Assembly (NCBI RefSeq): GCF_000981585.1
Contig: NZ_LN831776.1
Span: 1,193,001-1,257,000, forward strand
DNA: 64,000 bases
DNA from: Paenibacillus riograndensis SBR5
Lineage (GTDB): Bacteria; Bacillota; Bacilli; Paenibacillales; Paenibacillaceae
Direction of reading: 5' to 3'
Of this stretch, positions 7,017 through 16,302 are shown piece after piece. Within the stretch, counting starts at the first letter, position 1. Each line of letters begins with the position of its first letter. A program made the translations under genes and the position numbers. Under the pieces are notes generated by a model that saw nothing but the letters and a program-made list of their open reading frames with translations, made no database searches and had not been told where the DNA came from.

Positions 7017-9140
7017 ATGCTGAAATCCCTGCAAGCCATTGAAGCGTACCGTGAGGACGGCAAGCTGTCCGGCGGGAGTTATCCCTGGCTGGACTATATT
7101 GTTCAAGCGGAAGAAACGATAGTCAATCTGGAACGGGTTGACTCGCTGCAAGAGCTGGAATACATCAATCCGGTGCTGGAGTATGTGGAGCGGAGCCTTC
7201 GCCTGCTCGATAGTCTGCCCCTGTCCTACTGGATTAAGGAGCTGGCGGAAGAAACGCTGGTCTGGGCAGAAACGGCCAAAGGCGGAACTCTGCGCCAGCG
7301 CCGTCTGTGGCAGGCAGAGGGCATTAATATTTTTGTACATAATATCGGTTCGGCCGAGTTATACCTGAGACATACGGGTGGAACCGGGATGGAGGTGTAC
7401 GGCGGGCAGGCGTTTCCGGCGCTGGAGCCGGGCGGCACCGAGGCAGCCAAGCAAGAGATCGTGCACCGGCTGATCGGGACCCATGGACTGATCGGACAGC
7501 AGATCCGCGGTGAAGTGCCGCCTTCCGTGAACCGTCCGCTGGCGGCGTTGGTGGAGGAAGGGCTGTTGACCGCCGATGAGCTGGAGCGGCTGCTGTTCGC
7601 GCTGAACCACTGCATTATTTCCGCCGTGTCCCCCGAGCTGTGGCAGGAGGTACGCACCGAAGTGATGGGGCTGATTGCGGTAATCTCTTCCGGGGATTTG
7701 CATGGCGGGGTGCCGATGAAGGAGCGTCTGCGCAGAATGCGTGCCGGGGCGATTGCCGGGGGTGAGGATTATGATGAGGAGTGGAGCAGCCTGCTGGAGG
7801 AGGGCTTCAATCCCGATGTCCTGGAACCTATGCAGCCTATCACTTTCTGGTATGTGGAAGCGGCGCTGCAGACCTTTTCGCTGGAGCAATACCTTAAGGT
7901 AATGGCACTTACCGCCTGCGGCAGCAAGCTGTCCGGCCTGAACCATATCAGCTTCGAGGCAGTCATGAACAGCATTTATTATGACTACAAAGGCGTCAAA
8001 AAGATTAATGTGTATAAGAAACGGATTATCGAAAAGTATCTGTCCGGCCTGGCCTGGGAGGATATTCTGAATGGAGCCACCCCGCCGGGTAATCCGCATC
8101 TGGTTCACCGGCTGCGGCGGGAGGAGCATCTGCCGGACACCCTCTTTTTCAATTTCGAATTCTCTCCGGCGGCTGAGAAGCTGATCGAGTTCTGCATGGA
8201 GGCCGAAAAGTCGGCACTCTACGAACGGGCTGTGCTGATGCTGTTCGATTTGTTCGAGCTGCGCCGCGATGCCTTTGACCGGTTCCATAATGAGGATACG
8301 TATTTGAGCCAAATGAATGAGACGGCAGACTATAAAGCGGTCATCCTGGAGTATGTCACCGGCCGGAAGGTGCTGGACATCGGCCCCGGCGGCGGTGTGC
8401 TGCTGGATCTGATCGAGGAGCGATTGCCGGGAGTCATCCCGGTCGGCATCGACATTTCCAGCAATGTGGTGGAGGCGCTGCGCCAGAGGAAGCAGCGGGA
8501 GGGGCGCCTCTGGGAAGTGCTGCAGGGCGATGCGCTGAACCTGAAGGACTTCGTAGAGCCGGGCACAGTGGATACTGTGATTTTCTCCTCGATTCTGCAT
8601 GAGCTGTATTCCTATGTGCCGCTGAACGGGACAAAGTTCAATCATGCGACCGTAGCAGCGGCACTGGTGAGCAGCTTTGAGGTGCTGGCCGACGGCGGGG
8701 CGATCATTATCCGCGACGGCATTATGACCGAGCCGCTGGATCAGCGGCGGCGGGTCCGTTTCCTGGAGGAGGGAGGAATGGCGGCGCTGGAGCGCTATGC
8801 CAAGGATTTTGCCGGGCGGGTCATTCAATATGAGCGGATTGATGAACAAGAGGTGCTGATGCCGGTCAACGATGCGATGGAGTTTCTGTACACCTATACC
8901 TGGGGGGAAGAGGCCTATGTCCATGAGGTTCAGGAGCAGTTCGGCTATTTCACTCCAAGCCAGTATGCCGATTTTATCAAGCACAATTTGGGCGAGCAGG
9001 CGAAGGTTGAGGTGTTCCGGCACTATTTGCAGGAAGGTTACACGGAGGCGCTGCGGGACAGGGTGGTCGTTATGGACGAAAACGGCGAAGAGGTGGCATT
9101 GCCGGACAGTACCTGCTTTATTGTGATCCGGAAAGCATAA
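7017..9140 (+). CDS. Large class I SAM-dependent methyltransferase with an uncharacterised N-terminal region
   Basis: 707 residues from ATG 7017, chosen because AGGAGG lies at 7003-7008; an in-frame TTG further upstream falls within the intergenic hairpin. The methyltransferase fold begins near residue 440. Motif I is 'VLDIGPGGGVLLDL' from residue 452, followed by 'GIDIS' and 'GDALNLKDF', and a late motif 'LADGGAIIIRDG'. The first 430 residues are mostly helical with no recognised motif, and the last 100 ('EFLYTYTWGEEAYVHEVQEQ') may cap the substrate site. It is much longer than ordinary class I enzymes. The substrate is unknown. Confidence 0.8.
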   Translation: MLKSLQAIEAYREDGKLSGGSYPWLDYIVQAEETIVNLERVDSLQELEYINPVLEYVERSLRLLDSLPLSYWIKELAEETLVWAETAKGGTLRQRRLWQAEGINIFVHNIGSAELYLRHTGGTGMEVYGGQAFPALEPGGTEAAKQEIVHRLIGTHGLIGQQIRGEVPPSVNRPLAALVEEGLLTADELERLLFALNHCIISAVSPELWQEVRTEVMGLIAVISSGDLHGGVPMKERLRRMRAGAIAGGEDYDEEWSSLLEEGFNPDVLEPMQPITFWYVEAALQTFSLEQYLKVMALTACGSKLSGLNHISFEAVMNSIYYDYKGVKKINVYKKRIIEKYLSGLAWEDILNGATPPGNPHLVHRLRREEHLPDTLFFNFEFSPAAEKLIEFCMEAEKSALYERAVLMLFDLFELRRDAFDRFHNEDTYLSQMNETADYKAVILEYVTGRKVLDIGPGGGVLLDLIEERLPGVIPVGIDISSNVVEALRQRKQREGRLWEVLQGDALNLKDFVEPGTVDTVIFSSILHELYSYVPLNGTKFNHATVAAALVSSFEVLADGGAIIIRDGIMTEPLDQRRRVRFLEEGGMAALERYAKDFAGRVIQYERIDEQEVLMPVNDAMEFLYTYTWGEEAYVHEVQEQFGYFTPSQYADFIKHNLGEQAKVEVFRHYLQEGYTEALRDRVVVMDENGEEVALPDSTCFIVIRKA

Positions 9141-9224
9141 GGGCATTGATCTAAGGAAGGCTGAAACAGCGTGTGCAGCGTGTAGAAATGATACGGGACA
9201 ATTGCCTCGCAGTGATGATCTAAC

Positions 9225-9254
9225 TTTACAGATGCTGTATTCAGATAGTATTAT
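9225..9254 (+). promoter_or_regulatory. Predicted sigma-A promoter for the GntR gene
   Basis: TTTACA at 9225-9230 and TATTAT at 9249-9254 with an 18-base spacer, 50 bp before the regulator start codon. Confidence 0.55.
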
Positions 9255-9303
9255 AATCAGCGTATTGTTGTGATGATCATGACCGGTGAAGGAGACTGTG
9301 TAT

Positions 9304-9951
9304 ATGGGCAAGCAGAACCAAGCGCAAATTGCATACGACAGCATTCTTCGGGATATCAAAGAGAACCAGCTAACCCAAGGCCAGCCCATTATAGAAGAAG
9401 AATACGCCAAGAAGCTGGATATGAGCCGGACTCCGGTAAGAGAAGCGATCAGACTATTGTCCGTAGAAGGATTTGTGACCGTTTACCCTCGAAAAGGCGC
9501 GTATGTCAGTGTACTGACAGCAGAAGATGTGAAGGAATGTTACGAAATGATGGAAGCCGTTGAGGGGATGATCGCTTATCTGGCTGCACATCAGCCTTCT
9601 ACTGAGCATGTTAACCAGCTTACGGAACTGATCGGCAGAATGAATGAGCAAAAAAATCTGTCTAACTTCCATCAGTGGAAGGAATATGACATTGAATTTC
9701 ACCGGACCCTGCACCGCATGTGCCCTAATAAGCTACTTATTTATCATGTGGAAAAGCTGTTCCACAAAACCTACCAAATTCAGACCCGGTTTGTGGCCGG
9801 AGTCAATTTGGAGAAGGCGACAGAGGAGCATCAATTCATACTCGATGCAATCATCGCTAAAGATTCCGAGAAAGCCAGGCATTATACACAGCAAAATTGG
9901 AACAGAGCCAGAAATGAACTGGTGAACTACGGATACAACGATAAGCTGTAG
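9304..9951 (+). CDS. GntR-family transcriptional regulator (FadR/FCD subfamily)
   Basis: 215 residues from ATG 9304, with GAAGGA about 10 bases upstream; a GTG at 9286 overlaps that site and is less likely. The N-terminal winged helix (about 10-75) contains 'IIEEEYAKKLDMSRTPVREAI', in which the 'MSRTPVREA' recognition helix is classic GntR, followed by 'RKGAYVSV'. The C-terminal helical FCD ligand domain follows ('EMMEAVEGMIAYLAA', 'DIEFHRTLHRM'). It precedes the amidohydrolase/ABC operon, whose promoter carries a perfect palindrome, so it probably represses that operon until a ligand binds. Confidence 0.92.
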   Translation: MGKQNQAQIAYDSILRDIKENQLTQGQPIIEEEYAKKLDMSRTPVREAIRLLSVEGFVTVYPRKGAYVSVLTAEDVKECYEMMEAVEGMIAYLAAHQPSTEHVNQLTELIGRMNEQKNLSNFHQWKEYDIEFHRTLHRMCPNKLLIYHVEKLFHKTYQIQTRFVAGVNLEKATEEHQFILDAIIAKDSEKARHYTQQNWNRARNELVNYGYNDKL

Positions 9952-10005
9952 GTATTCTGAGAGGTTCATTATGCAGCTTACAACGCATTGGTATTGTATG
10001 GACAA

Positions 10006-10050
10006 GCCATTTGTTGCGCCCCTGTTGGGGCGTGAACGAGTGGTTTTTTT
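10006..10050 (+). terminator. Intrinsic terminator after the GntR gene
   Basis: Long imperfect stem CCATTTGTTGCGCCCC / GGGGCGTGAACGAGTGG with a TGTT loop, followed by seven T. It separates the regulator from the operon that follows. Confidence 0.85.
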
Positions 10051-10119
10051 ATTTAGTGTCATGTTATATTACAATTAATCCGATAAAAATATTTTTTCAT
10101 ACCCTATATGTAACTTTTG

Positions 10120-10158
10120 TTGACAAGAACCATCCTTGTACGTATTATTGTATACAAT
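10120..10158 (+). promoter_or_regulatory. Promoter with overlapping palindromic operator for the amidohydrolase/ABC operon
   Basis: TTGACA at 10120-10125, a 17-base spacer, and TATTAT at 10143-10148 make a near-consensus promoter. A perfect 12 bp palindrome ATTGTATACAAT (10147-10158) overlaps the end of the -10 and the likely transcription start, the ideal place for a repressor. Palindromes of this size suit FadR/FCD-type GntR dimers, and such a regulator is encoded directly upstream. The assignment of the regulator to this site is inference. Confidence 0.7.
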
Positions 10159-10199
10159 AACAAAAACAATTTGTTCACAAAAGATTAAGGGGGATTACC

Positions 10200-11369
10200 A
10201 TGACGATTGATATCAGCCGCTTGCCCATCATTGACGACCATTGTCATCCATTCATGCCGACCAGAGAGAAGAAGAGTTTCGATAATTGCTTCACCCTCTC
10301 GTTGATCCCCCCCAAGAGCCGCGATACCCGAAACACTTTGTTATTCAAAATTGTCCGTAAAGAGATGATCCAGCTGCTTGGGCTTGATCCCCGCGCGACG
10401 GATGACGAACTGATCCTGCAGCGCAATCAGCGTTATCAAGCCAATCCCAAAGAATACGTAGACATGCTTTTCAAGGATGTAGGATTGGAATCACTGCTGG
10501 TGGACTACGGTTTCCCGGTTATGGGATCGCGGTTGGCCCAGGATGAGCTTGACTGGTTCCATCAGACCTCGTCGTCCATTCCGACCCGCCGCATTCACCG
10601 GGTGGAAGCTACCTATCACCGGCTGTTCGAGGAGAAGGTACCCTTCGGGGAATTGGAAGAGACCTACATCCGGGAGCTGCGGGACGAGGTGGAGAATCAG
10701 GGGACTATTGCTTTTAAGACCGTAATTGCCTACCATACCGGACTGAAAATAAACAAGATCAGCAAGAGCCAGGCCGCAGCCAGCTACAGCAGGTTCCTGG
10801 AATCGCCGGATAATACTGAAGCTGAAAAAGATGTCCGTGACTATCTCGTACTGCTCGCGTTCGAGCTGTGCATGGAATATGACATACCAATTCAGATGCA
10901 TTCGGGAGCAGGGGATGCCCCGCTGCTGGATGTGAAGCTTGCAAGTCCGCTGCTGATGCACAGCATTGTCAGCGATCCGCACTATCAGGCTGTAAAGATT
11001 ATTTTTATTCATACCGCATATCCGTTTGTTGAAGAAGCCGGTTACCTGGTCAATCAGTATCATAATGTGTATCTCGACTTGTCCTCCATGATTCCCTTCA
11101 GCAGCATAGGCGTGCAGCCGAAGCTGCGGCAAATCTTTGAAATGGCTCCTTTTACGAAAGTGATGTACGGCTCCGACGGTTTTACGATTCCCGAGGTCAG
11201 CTGGCTGGGCGGCCGGATGATCAAGAAAGAGCTGGGTAAAATGCTAACGGATCTGGTGACAGATGGAATTATTGATGAAGAATATGCTTATACTGCGGCT
11301 GGCCTGGTTCTTTCGGAAAATGCACGCAATCTGTATATCCGCAACTGGGGCGAAAGATCAAACGGCTAA
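10200..11369 (+). CDS. Amidohydrolase 2 family protein (FluG N-terminal type)
   Basis: 389 residues, ATG 10200 after AAGGGGG. The TIM-barrel metal-dependent hydrolase motif HxH is H14 and H16 in 'IDDHCHPFMP'. Further ligand-like segments are 'IQMHSGAGDAPLLD', 'IFIHTAYPF' and the C-terminal 'KVMYGSDGFTIPE', where the Asp after 'GS' is the usual late metal ligand. The overall pattern matches amidohydrolase-related proteins that resemble the N-terminal half of FluG/glutamine synthetase-like fusions. It is the first gene of a five-gene set with an ABC importer, so it probably hydrolyses the imported compound, perhaps a gamma-glutamyl or other amide. The substrate is unproven. Confidence 0.88.
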   Translation: MTIDISRLPIIDDHCHPFMPTREKKSFDNCFTLSLIPPKSRDTRNTLLFKIVRKEMIQLLGLDPRATDDELILQRNQRYQANPKEYVDMLFKDVGLESLLVDYGFPVMGSRLAQDELDWFHQTSSSIPTRRIHRVEATYHRLFEEKVPFGELEETYIRELRDEVENQGTIAFKTVIAYHTGLKINKISKSQAAASYSRFLESPDNTEAEKDVRDYLVLLAFELCMEYDIPIQMHSGAGDAPLLDVKLASPLLMHSIVSDPHYQAVKIIFIHTAYPFVEEAGYLVNQYHNVYLDLSSMIPFSSIGVQPKLRQIFEMAPFTKVMYGSDGFTIPEVSWLGGRMIKKELGKMLTDLVTDGIIDEEYAYTAAGLVLSENARNLYIRNWGERSNG

Positions 11370-11413
11370 ACCAAAGGAATTATCATCATCTAAACGATAA
11401 GGGGATATGCGCG

Positions 11414-12487
11414 ATGCGGAAATGGTTCTATGGAAAAGCTGCGGCAGGTATACTGACACTTCTGATTACGGGAACAGCCTGCAGTTCGGGTAATGATGCT
11501 CCAGCGGCGGCAGCCACAGATAAGCCTTCCGGCGGCAAGCTGGTGGTCACCTCTTTCGGCGGAGCGATTGAAGAAACCCAGCGTGCCTATATCAAACAAT
11601 TTGAAGAGGAGTACAATGCCGAGGTTGAAGTTGTGACGTTGTATTCGGCAGATGCGCTAGCCAAGATTCGTGCGGAGAAGAACAATCAAACCATCGATGT
11701 GGTGCTGTTCTCAGGCGGACAGGAGCAGATTGCAGCGAAAGAGGATCTGATTATGAAGCTCGACCCGGAGCAGATGGAGAACCTGGACCAGCTGTACCCG
11801 GAAGCTCGTAGTGCTGAAGGCTATGGGCCTACCTTCGGCTATGAAGCTCTTGGCATGATTTATAACCGTGATGCAATCCCAACTCCTCCAGCCTCGTGGA
11901 ATGATCTGTGGAAGGAAGAATATAAAGGACAAGTCGGTTTGGTTGATATCTCCAACACCTACGGTAATCAGTTTCTGGTAGCCCTCGCCAAGATGAACGG
12001 CGGCGGAGAAGATAATATTCAGCCTGGACTCGATGCAATCAAGACTTTGCTGCCCAATGCCGCGGCAATTGTGAAATCCAGTCCCGAAGTCGGCAATTTG
12101 TTCGCCCAGGATGAGGCGGTTATTGCCCCGTTCGATTCCGGTTATGCCTATACGTTTGGCAAACAGGGAATTCCCATTAACTTTGCGATTCCCAAAGAAG
12201 GAGCCGTCGGCATCTATATTACTGCCCAAGTGGTGAAAGGCAGCCCGAACCCTGAGCTTGCCCGGAAATATATTGACTTCCTGCTGCGTCCGGAGATTCA
12301 GAAGCTGACCGCTGAGGGAGGCGGCTATTCCCCGACCAATAGCCAGACAGAGTTGTCCGATGATTTGAAAGGCATCCTTCCGAATGGCGAAGATACGTTT
12401 AACGGCCTGATTCATCTTGATTTGGCGCAGGTGAACAACAACAAGGCAGATTGGATGGAGAAGTGGAGCAAATTGATTTCACAGTAG
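11414..12487 (+). CDS. ABC transporter substrate-binding lipoprotein (spermidine/putrescine PotD type)
   Basis: 357 residues with a lipoprotein signal: basic start, hydrophobic core 'AGILTLLITGTAC', and the acylated cysteine at C23. The mature part begins 'KLVVTSFGGAIEETQRAYI', typical of PotD-like extracellular binding proteins, and contains 'FGYEALGMIYNRDAIPTPP', a hinge-region signature of the family. It lies 44 bp after the amidohydrolase and 37 bp before the first permease. Ligands in this family include polyamines, gamma-aminobutyrate-like and opine-like amines and thiamine precursors. The exact ligand is not readable from sequence. Confidence 0.9.
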   Translation: MRKWFYGKAAAGILTLLITGTACSSGNDAPAAAATDKPSGGKLVVTSFGGAIEETQRAYIKQFEEEYNAEVEVVTLYSADALAKIRAEKNNQTIDVVLFSGGQEQIAAKEDLIMKLDPEQMENLDQLYPEARSAEGYGPTFGYEALGMIYNRDAIPTPPASWNDLWKEEYKGQVGLVDISNTYGNQFLVALAKMNGGGEDNIQPGLDAIKTLLPNAAAIVKSSPEVGNLFAQDEAVIAPFDSGYAYTFGKQGIPINFAIPKEGAVGIYITAQVVKGSPNPELARKYIDFLLRPEIQKLTAEGGGYSPTNSQTELSDDLKGILPNGEDTFNGLIHLDLAQVNNNKADWMEKWSKLISQ

Positions 12488-12524
12488 CACTGCATCATTA
12501 CTATTTGAAGGGAGCTGCAATGCC

Positions 12525-13382
12525 ATGCTGAAACGCATTCCCCCTTACTGGATTCTGCTGGCTCCCGGGCTGATAATTTTCCTGCTGGTGTTTGTCCTCC
12601 CGCTTGCCCGGCTGCTGATGCTCAGCTTTTATCAAACGGACTCATCCGGAGGCATGGAAGCGGCGTTCGTCTGGCAGCAATACGGAAGATTCTTCACAGA
12701 TCCGTTTTATCTGCAAATGCTCTGGCGTTCGGTGTATATCGGTGTCGCCGTAAGCTTCATCTGTCTGATTCTGGGATACTGCCTCGCGTATGGGGTATCC
12801 CGGGCTCAGCCCAAACACCATTTTCTGCTGCTCATCTTAATCGCCCTCCCTCTGTTGACAAGCGCCGTAATCCGCAACTTCGGCTGGATTATTATTCTGG
12901 GCCGCAAAGGAATTCTGAATCAATTCCTGCTCGGAATAGGGTTGATCCAGGAGCCGCTTGAGCTAATGTATACTCCTGCGGGTGTGATTATTGCTTTGGT
13001 GCATGTCATGCTTCCTTATATGGTGCTCGTTCTTTACTCGGTGCTGGAAGGCATGGACCGCAATCTTGAAAGTGCGGCCGCCAATCTGGGTGCGTCGAAA
13101 ACAAAGGTATTCTGGTTCGTCACCCTGCCGCTCTCTAAACAGGGGATTATTGCTGGAACATTGCTTGTTTTTTCAATTACATTAAGCTTTTTCGTCACTC
13201 CGTCCCTGATCGGGGGGGCCAAGGTGAAGCTGATGGCTACAGAAATCTACAACCAGACCATTAACCTGCTTAACTGGCCTTATGCTTCTGCAATGGGCGT
13301 CATTTTACTGCTGACCATGCTTGGGGTAACCAGTCTCTACAGACGGATGCTTAGCGGCAGGAAGCCGGGAGGAGTCGTTTGA
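12525..13382 (+). CDS. ABC transporter permease (PotB type)
   Basis: 285 residues, ATG 12525 after AAGGGAGCTG. The N-terminal membrane helix is 'LLAPGLIIFLLVFVLPLARLLML', with about six helices in all. The coupling-helix EAA motif is present in degenerate form ('LESAAANLGASKTKVFWFVTLP'). It pairs with the next permease to form the membrane channel of the polyamine-type importer, whose ATPase is encoded at 14181. Confidence 0.9.
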   Translation: MLKRIPPYWILLAPGLIIFLLVFVLPLARLLMLSFYQTDSSGGMEAAFVWQQYGRFFTDPFYLQMLWRSVYIGVAVSFICLILGYCLAYGVSRAQPKHHFLLLILIALPLLTSAVIRNFGWIIILGRKGILNQFLLGIGLIQEPLELMYTPAGVIIALVHVMLPYMVLVLYSVLEGMDRNLESAAANLGASKTKVFWFVTLPLSKQGIIAGTLLVFSITLSFFVTPSLIGGAKVKLMATEIYNQTINLLNWPYASAMGVILLLTMLGVTSLYRRMLSGRKPGGVV

Positions 13383-13383
13383 T

Positions 13384-14166
13384 ATGAGAAGGAAATTTCC
13401 GCTCCTTACTATAGTAAATACTCTAATCTATCTATTTATTATGGCACCGCTGCTTGTCATCCTCATTTCATCATTTAATTCCGGTGAGTTTCTGGTGTTT
13501 CCTCCCAAAGGCTTCTCCCTGCGATGGTATGAAGAGGTGCTGACAGGCGGGAGGTACACCGGACCCTTCCTGACCAGTATTAAGCTGGCTGTTTTGACTA
13601 CGCTGTTTGCGCTGCCGTTTGGGACGATGATTGCCTACGCCATACAGCGGTTTGAATTTCGGCTGAAGAATGCGCTGCAGGGGCTTTTTCTGTCCCCTCT
13701 GGTTATTCCGACGCTACTGTTCGGCATCGGCCTGCTGATTTTCTTCAGCTACCTGGGCATACGGATGTTCTTCCTGAGATTGCTGCTCGCCCATATCATC
13801 TTAATTATTCCTTATGTCGTGCGGACCATGCTGGCCGGATTCTCGCGGATGGAACGGTCGGTAGAAGAGGCTTCGATCATTCTCGGCGCATCGCCGGTGA
13901 AAACCTTCTTCCTGGTGACACTTCCGTTTGCCAGACCGTCGCTGCTCGCCAGTGCGTTCCTCAGTCTGGTGCTTTCCTTTGATGAACTGGTTATCGCCTT
14001 ATTCCTTACAGGTCCAGGCATCAACACGCTGCCGATGACCATTTATTCGGACATTCAGTTCAATCTGTCCCCTTCGTTGGCTGCGGTATCGTCCATTATT
14101 ATCGTAGGCACGATTCTGATTGGGCTGCTGGGGATCGGCTTTATGCGGTGGGGCAAAAAAACATAG
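13384..14166 (+). CDS. ABC transporter permease (PotC type)
   Basis: 260 residues starting 1 bp after the previous stop codon, implying translational coupling. Six predicted membrane helices; the first is 'TLIYLFIMAPLLVILISSF'. The EAA loop reads 'EEASIILGASPVKTFFLVTLP', which docks on the ATPase. The 'LSFDELVIALFLTGPG' segment is characteristic of PotC-like permeases. Confidence 0.92.
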   Translation: MRRKFPLLTIVNTLIYLFIMAPLLVILISSFNSGEFLVFPPKGFSLRWYEEVLTGGRYTGPFLTSIKLAVLTTLFALPFGTMIAYAIQRFEFRLKNALQGLFLSPLVIPTLLFGIGLLIFFSYLGIRMFFLRLLLAHIILIIPYVVRTMLAGFSRMERSVEEASIILGASPVKTFFLVTLPFARPSLLASAFLSLVLSFDELVIALFLTGPGINTLPMTIYSDIQFNLSPSLAAVSSIIIVGTILIGLLGIGFMRWGKKT

Positions 14167-14180
14167 CGGGGAGGCACACC

Positions 14181-15266
14181 ATGAGCCAACTGATCATCGA
14201 AAATCTCGTAAAAAATTACGGGCAAAAACCCGTAGTCAACAATCTGAATATTACTGTAGAGAGCGGTGAGATGCTGTCGCTTCTCGGACCGAGCGGATGC
14301 GGGAAAACGACAACCCTGCGTATGATTGCAGGCATGCATGATCCGACCTCGGGCTCCATCCGGCTGGATGGCAGGGAACTGACAACTATTGCTCCCCATA
14401 AAAGGAACATTGGACTCGTTTTCCAGAACTATGCCCTCTTCCCTCACTTAAGCGTTTTTGAAAATGTAGCTTTTGGACTGAAGCGTCACGGTGTGCAGAA
14501 ATCGGAAATCAGGGGACGCGTGGAGGCGGCCCTGCATTCCGTGCGGCTAAACGATTTTGCAGAACGGTTCCCCGCACAAATGTCCGGCGGACAGCAGCAG
14601 CGGGTTGCGCTGGCGCGGACTCTTGTGCTTAAACCGCCGCTTGTACTGTTCGATGAGCCGCTCAGTAACCTAGATGCCAAGCTGCGTCAGGCGCTGGGAA
14701 TTGAAATCCGCGTGCTGCAGCGGGAGTATGGTTTTACCGGGATCTTTGTTACTCATGACCAGGAGGAAGCGATGGTCATCTCTGACCGTATTGCCGTAAT
14801 GAACGGCGGGAATATTGTGCAGACCGGAACGCCGCAGCAGATTTATATGCATCCTGCCGACCCGTTCGTGGCCGATTTTGTGGGAGAATCGAACTTGTTT
14901 CCAATCACCAATATCATGGAATCAGAAGGCATGTGGCGTTTCGAACTGACGAAGGGGAACCCCATTTCTGCGGAGAAAACCGGGAACGGGAGCGCTCCGA
15001 CATATGTTATGGTCCGGCCGGAGGCTGTTTCTGTGCGGCGTAAAAGCTTGGAACCTCATCCGGTATCCGGACATGGGCTTAATACGCTGGCGGGTGAAGT
15101 GGCTTTTATCAACTACTCCGGTTCCTCCTATCTGATCGGAGTTGTAATCAAGTCGCTGGACCAGCAATTTATTATCCGGCTGCAGAACACGAGAAGAGAG
15201 CTGAATCTGCGGGTAGGCGAAGAAGCGGTGGTCGAGTGGCCGGTTCACGAAACGCTTACCTTCTGA
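14181..15266 (+). CDS. ABC transporter ATP-binding protein (PotA type)
   Basis: 361 residues from ATG 14181, preceded by GGGGAGG at 14168-14174; an earlier in-frame ATG at 14148 lies within the permease gene and lacks a site. Walker A is 'GPSGCGKTT' (about 36-44), the Q-loop is 'VFQNYALFPH', the signature is 'MSGGQQQ', Walker B is 'LVLFDEPLSNLD', and the H-loop is 'VTHDQEEA'. The C-terminal 120 residues form a TOBE-like domain ('YVMVRPEAVSVRR', 'GEVAFINYSGSSYLIGV'). It energises the importer encoded just upstream and ends the operon. Confidence 0.94.
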   Translation: MSQLIIENLVKNYGQKPVVNNLNITVESGEMLSLLGPSGCGKTTTLRMIAGMHDPTSGSIRLDGRELTTIAPHKRNIGLVFQNYALFPHLSVFENVAFGLKRHGVQKSEIRGRVEAALHSVRLNDFAERFPAQMSGGQQQRVALARTLVLKPPLVLFDEPLSNLDAKLRQALGIEIRVLQREYGFTGIFVTHDQEEAMVISDRIAVMNGGNIVQTGTPQQIYMHPADPFVADFVGESNLFPITNIMESEGMWRFELTKGNPISAEKTGNGSAPTYVMVRPEAVSVRRKSLEPHPVSGHGLNTLAGEVAFINYSGSSYLIGVVIKSLDQQFIIRLQNTRRELNLRVGEEAVVEWPVHETLTF

Positions 15267-15328
15267 TATGTCAGGAAGGGTCCCGCATGCCGCATGGTTC
15301 TGTAACCCTTCAACGAGGCTCATTCATC

Positions 15329-16246
15329 TCACGGATACAGCTGCGACTGTCCGGCACCCTGTACTGCTCCCTTGCGGAACTCTGAAGGCGAGCATTTCAT
15401 CGCCTTGCGGAACACCTTAATGAAATAGCTGACGTTATCGAATCCGACATCCATGGCGATGTCGGATATTTTGCGTTCGCTTTGCTGCAGCAAATCCGCG
15501 GCCTGGCGGATCCGGTAGGAATTGATGTAATCCACCGGCGTCTTACGGGTCATCGCTTTGAAAAAGCGGCAGAACTGCCCTTCGCTCATGGGTATAAGCT
15601 CAGACAAATCGCGGGTACGTATCGGTTCCTGGTAGTTGTCCTGAATGTAAAGGATGACCTTCTTCAGCCGGTTGATCTTGGTTGTATCCGCACCCTCCGA
15701 CTGGGTATGGTTCACGGAGCGGCCCTCGATCGCGATCTGGGAGAGCATGATGAGCAAAGTTCCTTTCATAAAGGCCTCGAATCCGGGCATTTTATTAGCA
15801 TATGCCTCCATTAAACGTTCGAGATGGTGGAGTAATTCCTGCTGCCAGGCCATCTCCGGTGTAAGATGTCTGGGGAAGCTTTGGCGCTTCTCCAGAAGCG
15901 GCAGAATCACCGTCTGCTGAATGGTGTCATATTGGGCGCTGGCCAGAAGATCAGGATGGAAGACCAGTGCGCAGAACCGGCAGGGGCTGTCCTGGAGCGC
16001 ATACGCGGCATGGATGTCACCGGATTCGATGAACACCGCTTCACCCGGACGGAGCGGGAAATAATCGGTATCCACCTGAAACAGAATCTCGCCTTCCAGC
16101 AGCATAAAGAACTCTGCCTCTTCATGCCAGTGCGTATCCAGGACATGGGTTCCGGCCGGAAGCTCAATCCAATAGGCGGCAAGCGGGAACATAACATCAC
16201 CATGTACACGGTCTTCTTTCAGCAGACGCTGAGAGGTACGGTCCAT
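15329..16246 (-). CDS. AraC-family regulator with N-terminal cupin domain
   Basis: 305 residues; ATG at 16246 has AAAGGAGG upstream on the minus strand. An N-terminal cupin-like sensor is seen ('HWHEEAEFFMLLEGEILFQVD', 'PLRPGEAVFIESGDIHAAY'). The C-terminal double helix-turn-helix lies at about 200-300 ('EPIRTRDLSELIPMSEGQF', then 'KISDIAMDVGFDNVSYFIKV' and 'FRKAMKCSPSEFRK'). It is divergent from the alpha-xylosidase gene with 126 bp between starts, so it most likely senses a sugar and activates that gene. Confidence 0.92.
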   Translation of the reverse strand: MDRTSQRLLKEDRVHGDVMFPLAAYWIELPAGTHVLDTHWHEEAEFFMLLEGEILFQVDTDYFPLRPGEAVFIESGDIHAAYALQDSPCRFCALVFHPDLLASAQYDTIQQTVILPLLEKRQSFPRHLTPEMAWQQELLHHLERLMEAYANKMPGFEAFMKGTLLIMLSQIAIEGRSVNHTQSEGADTTKINRLKKVILYIQDNYQEPIRTRDLSELIPMSEGQFCRFFKAMTRKTPVDYINSYRIRQAADLLQQSERKISDIAMDVGFDNVSYFIKVFRKAMKCSPSEFRKGAVQGAGQSQLYP

Positions 16247-16302
16247 AATAAGCCTCCTTTTTGGTGGGACATCAGAATAGTGTTATAAATGAGCTATAAT
16301 AT

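Noticed and set aside
7359-9410. Long minus-strand open frame opposite the methyltransferase gene
   Set aside because: Antisense shadow of a GC-rich gene; composition is unlike a real protein and there are no start signals.
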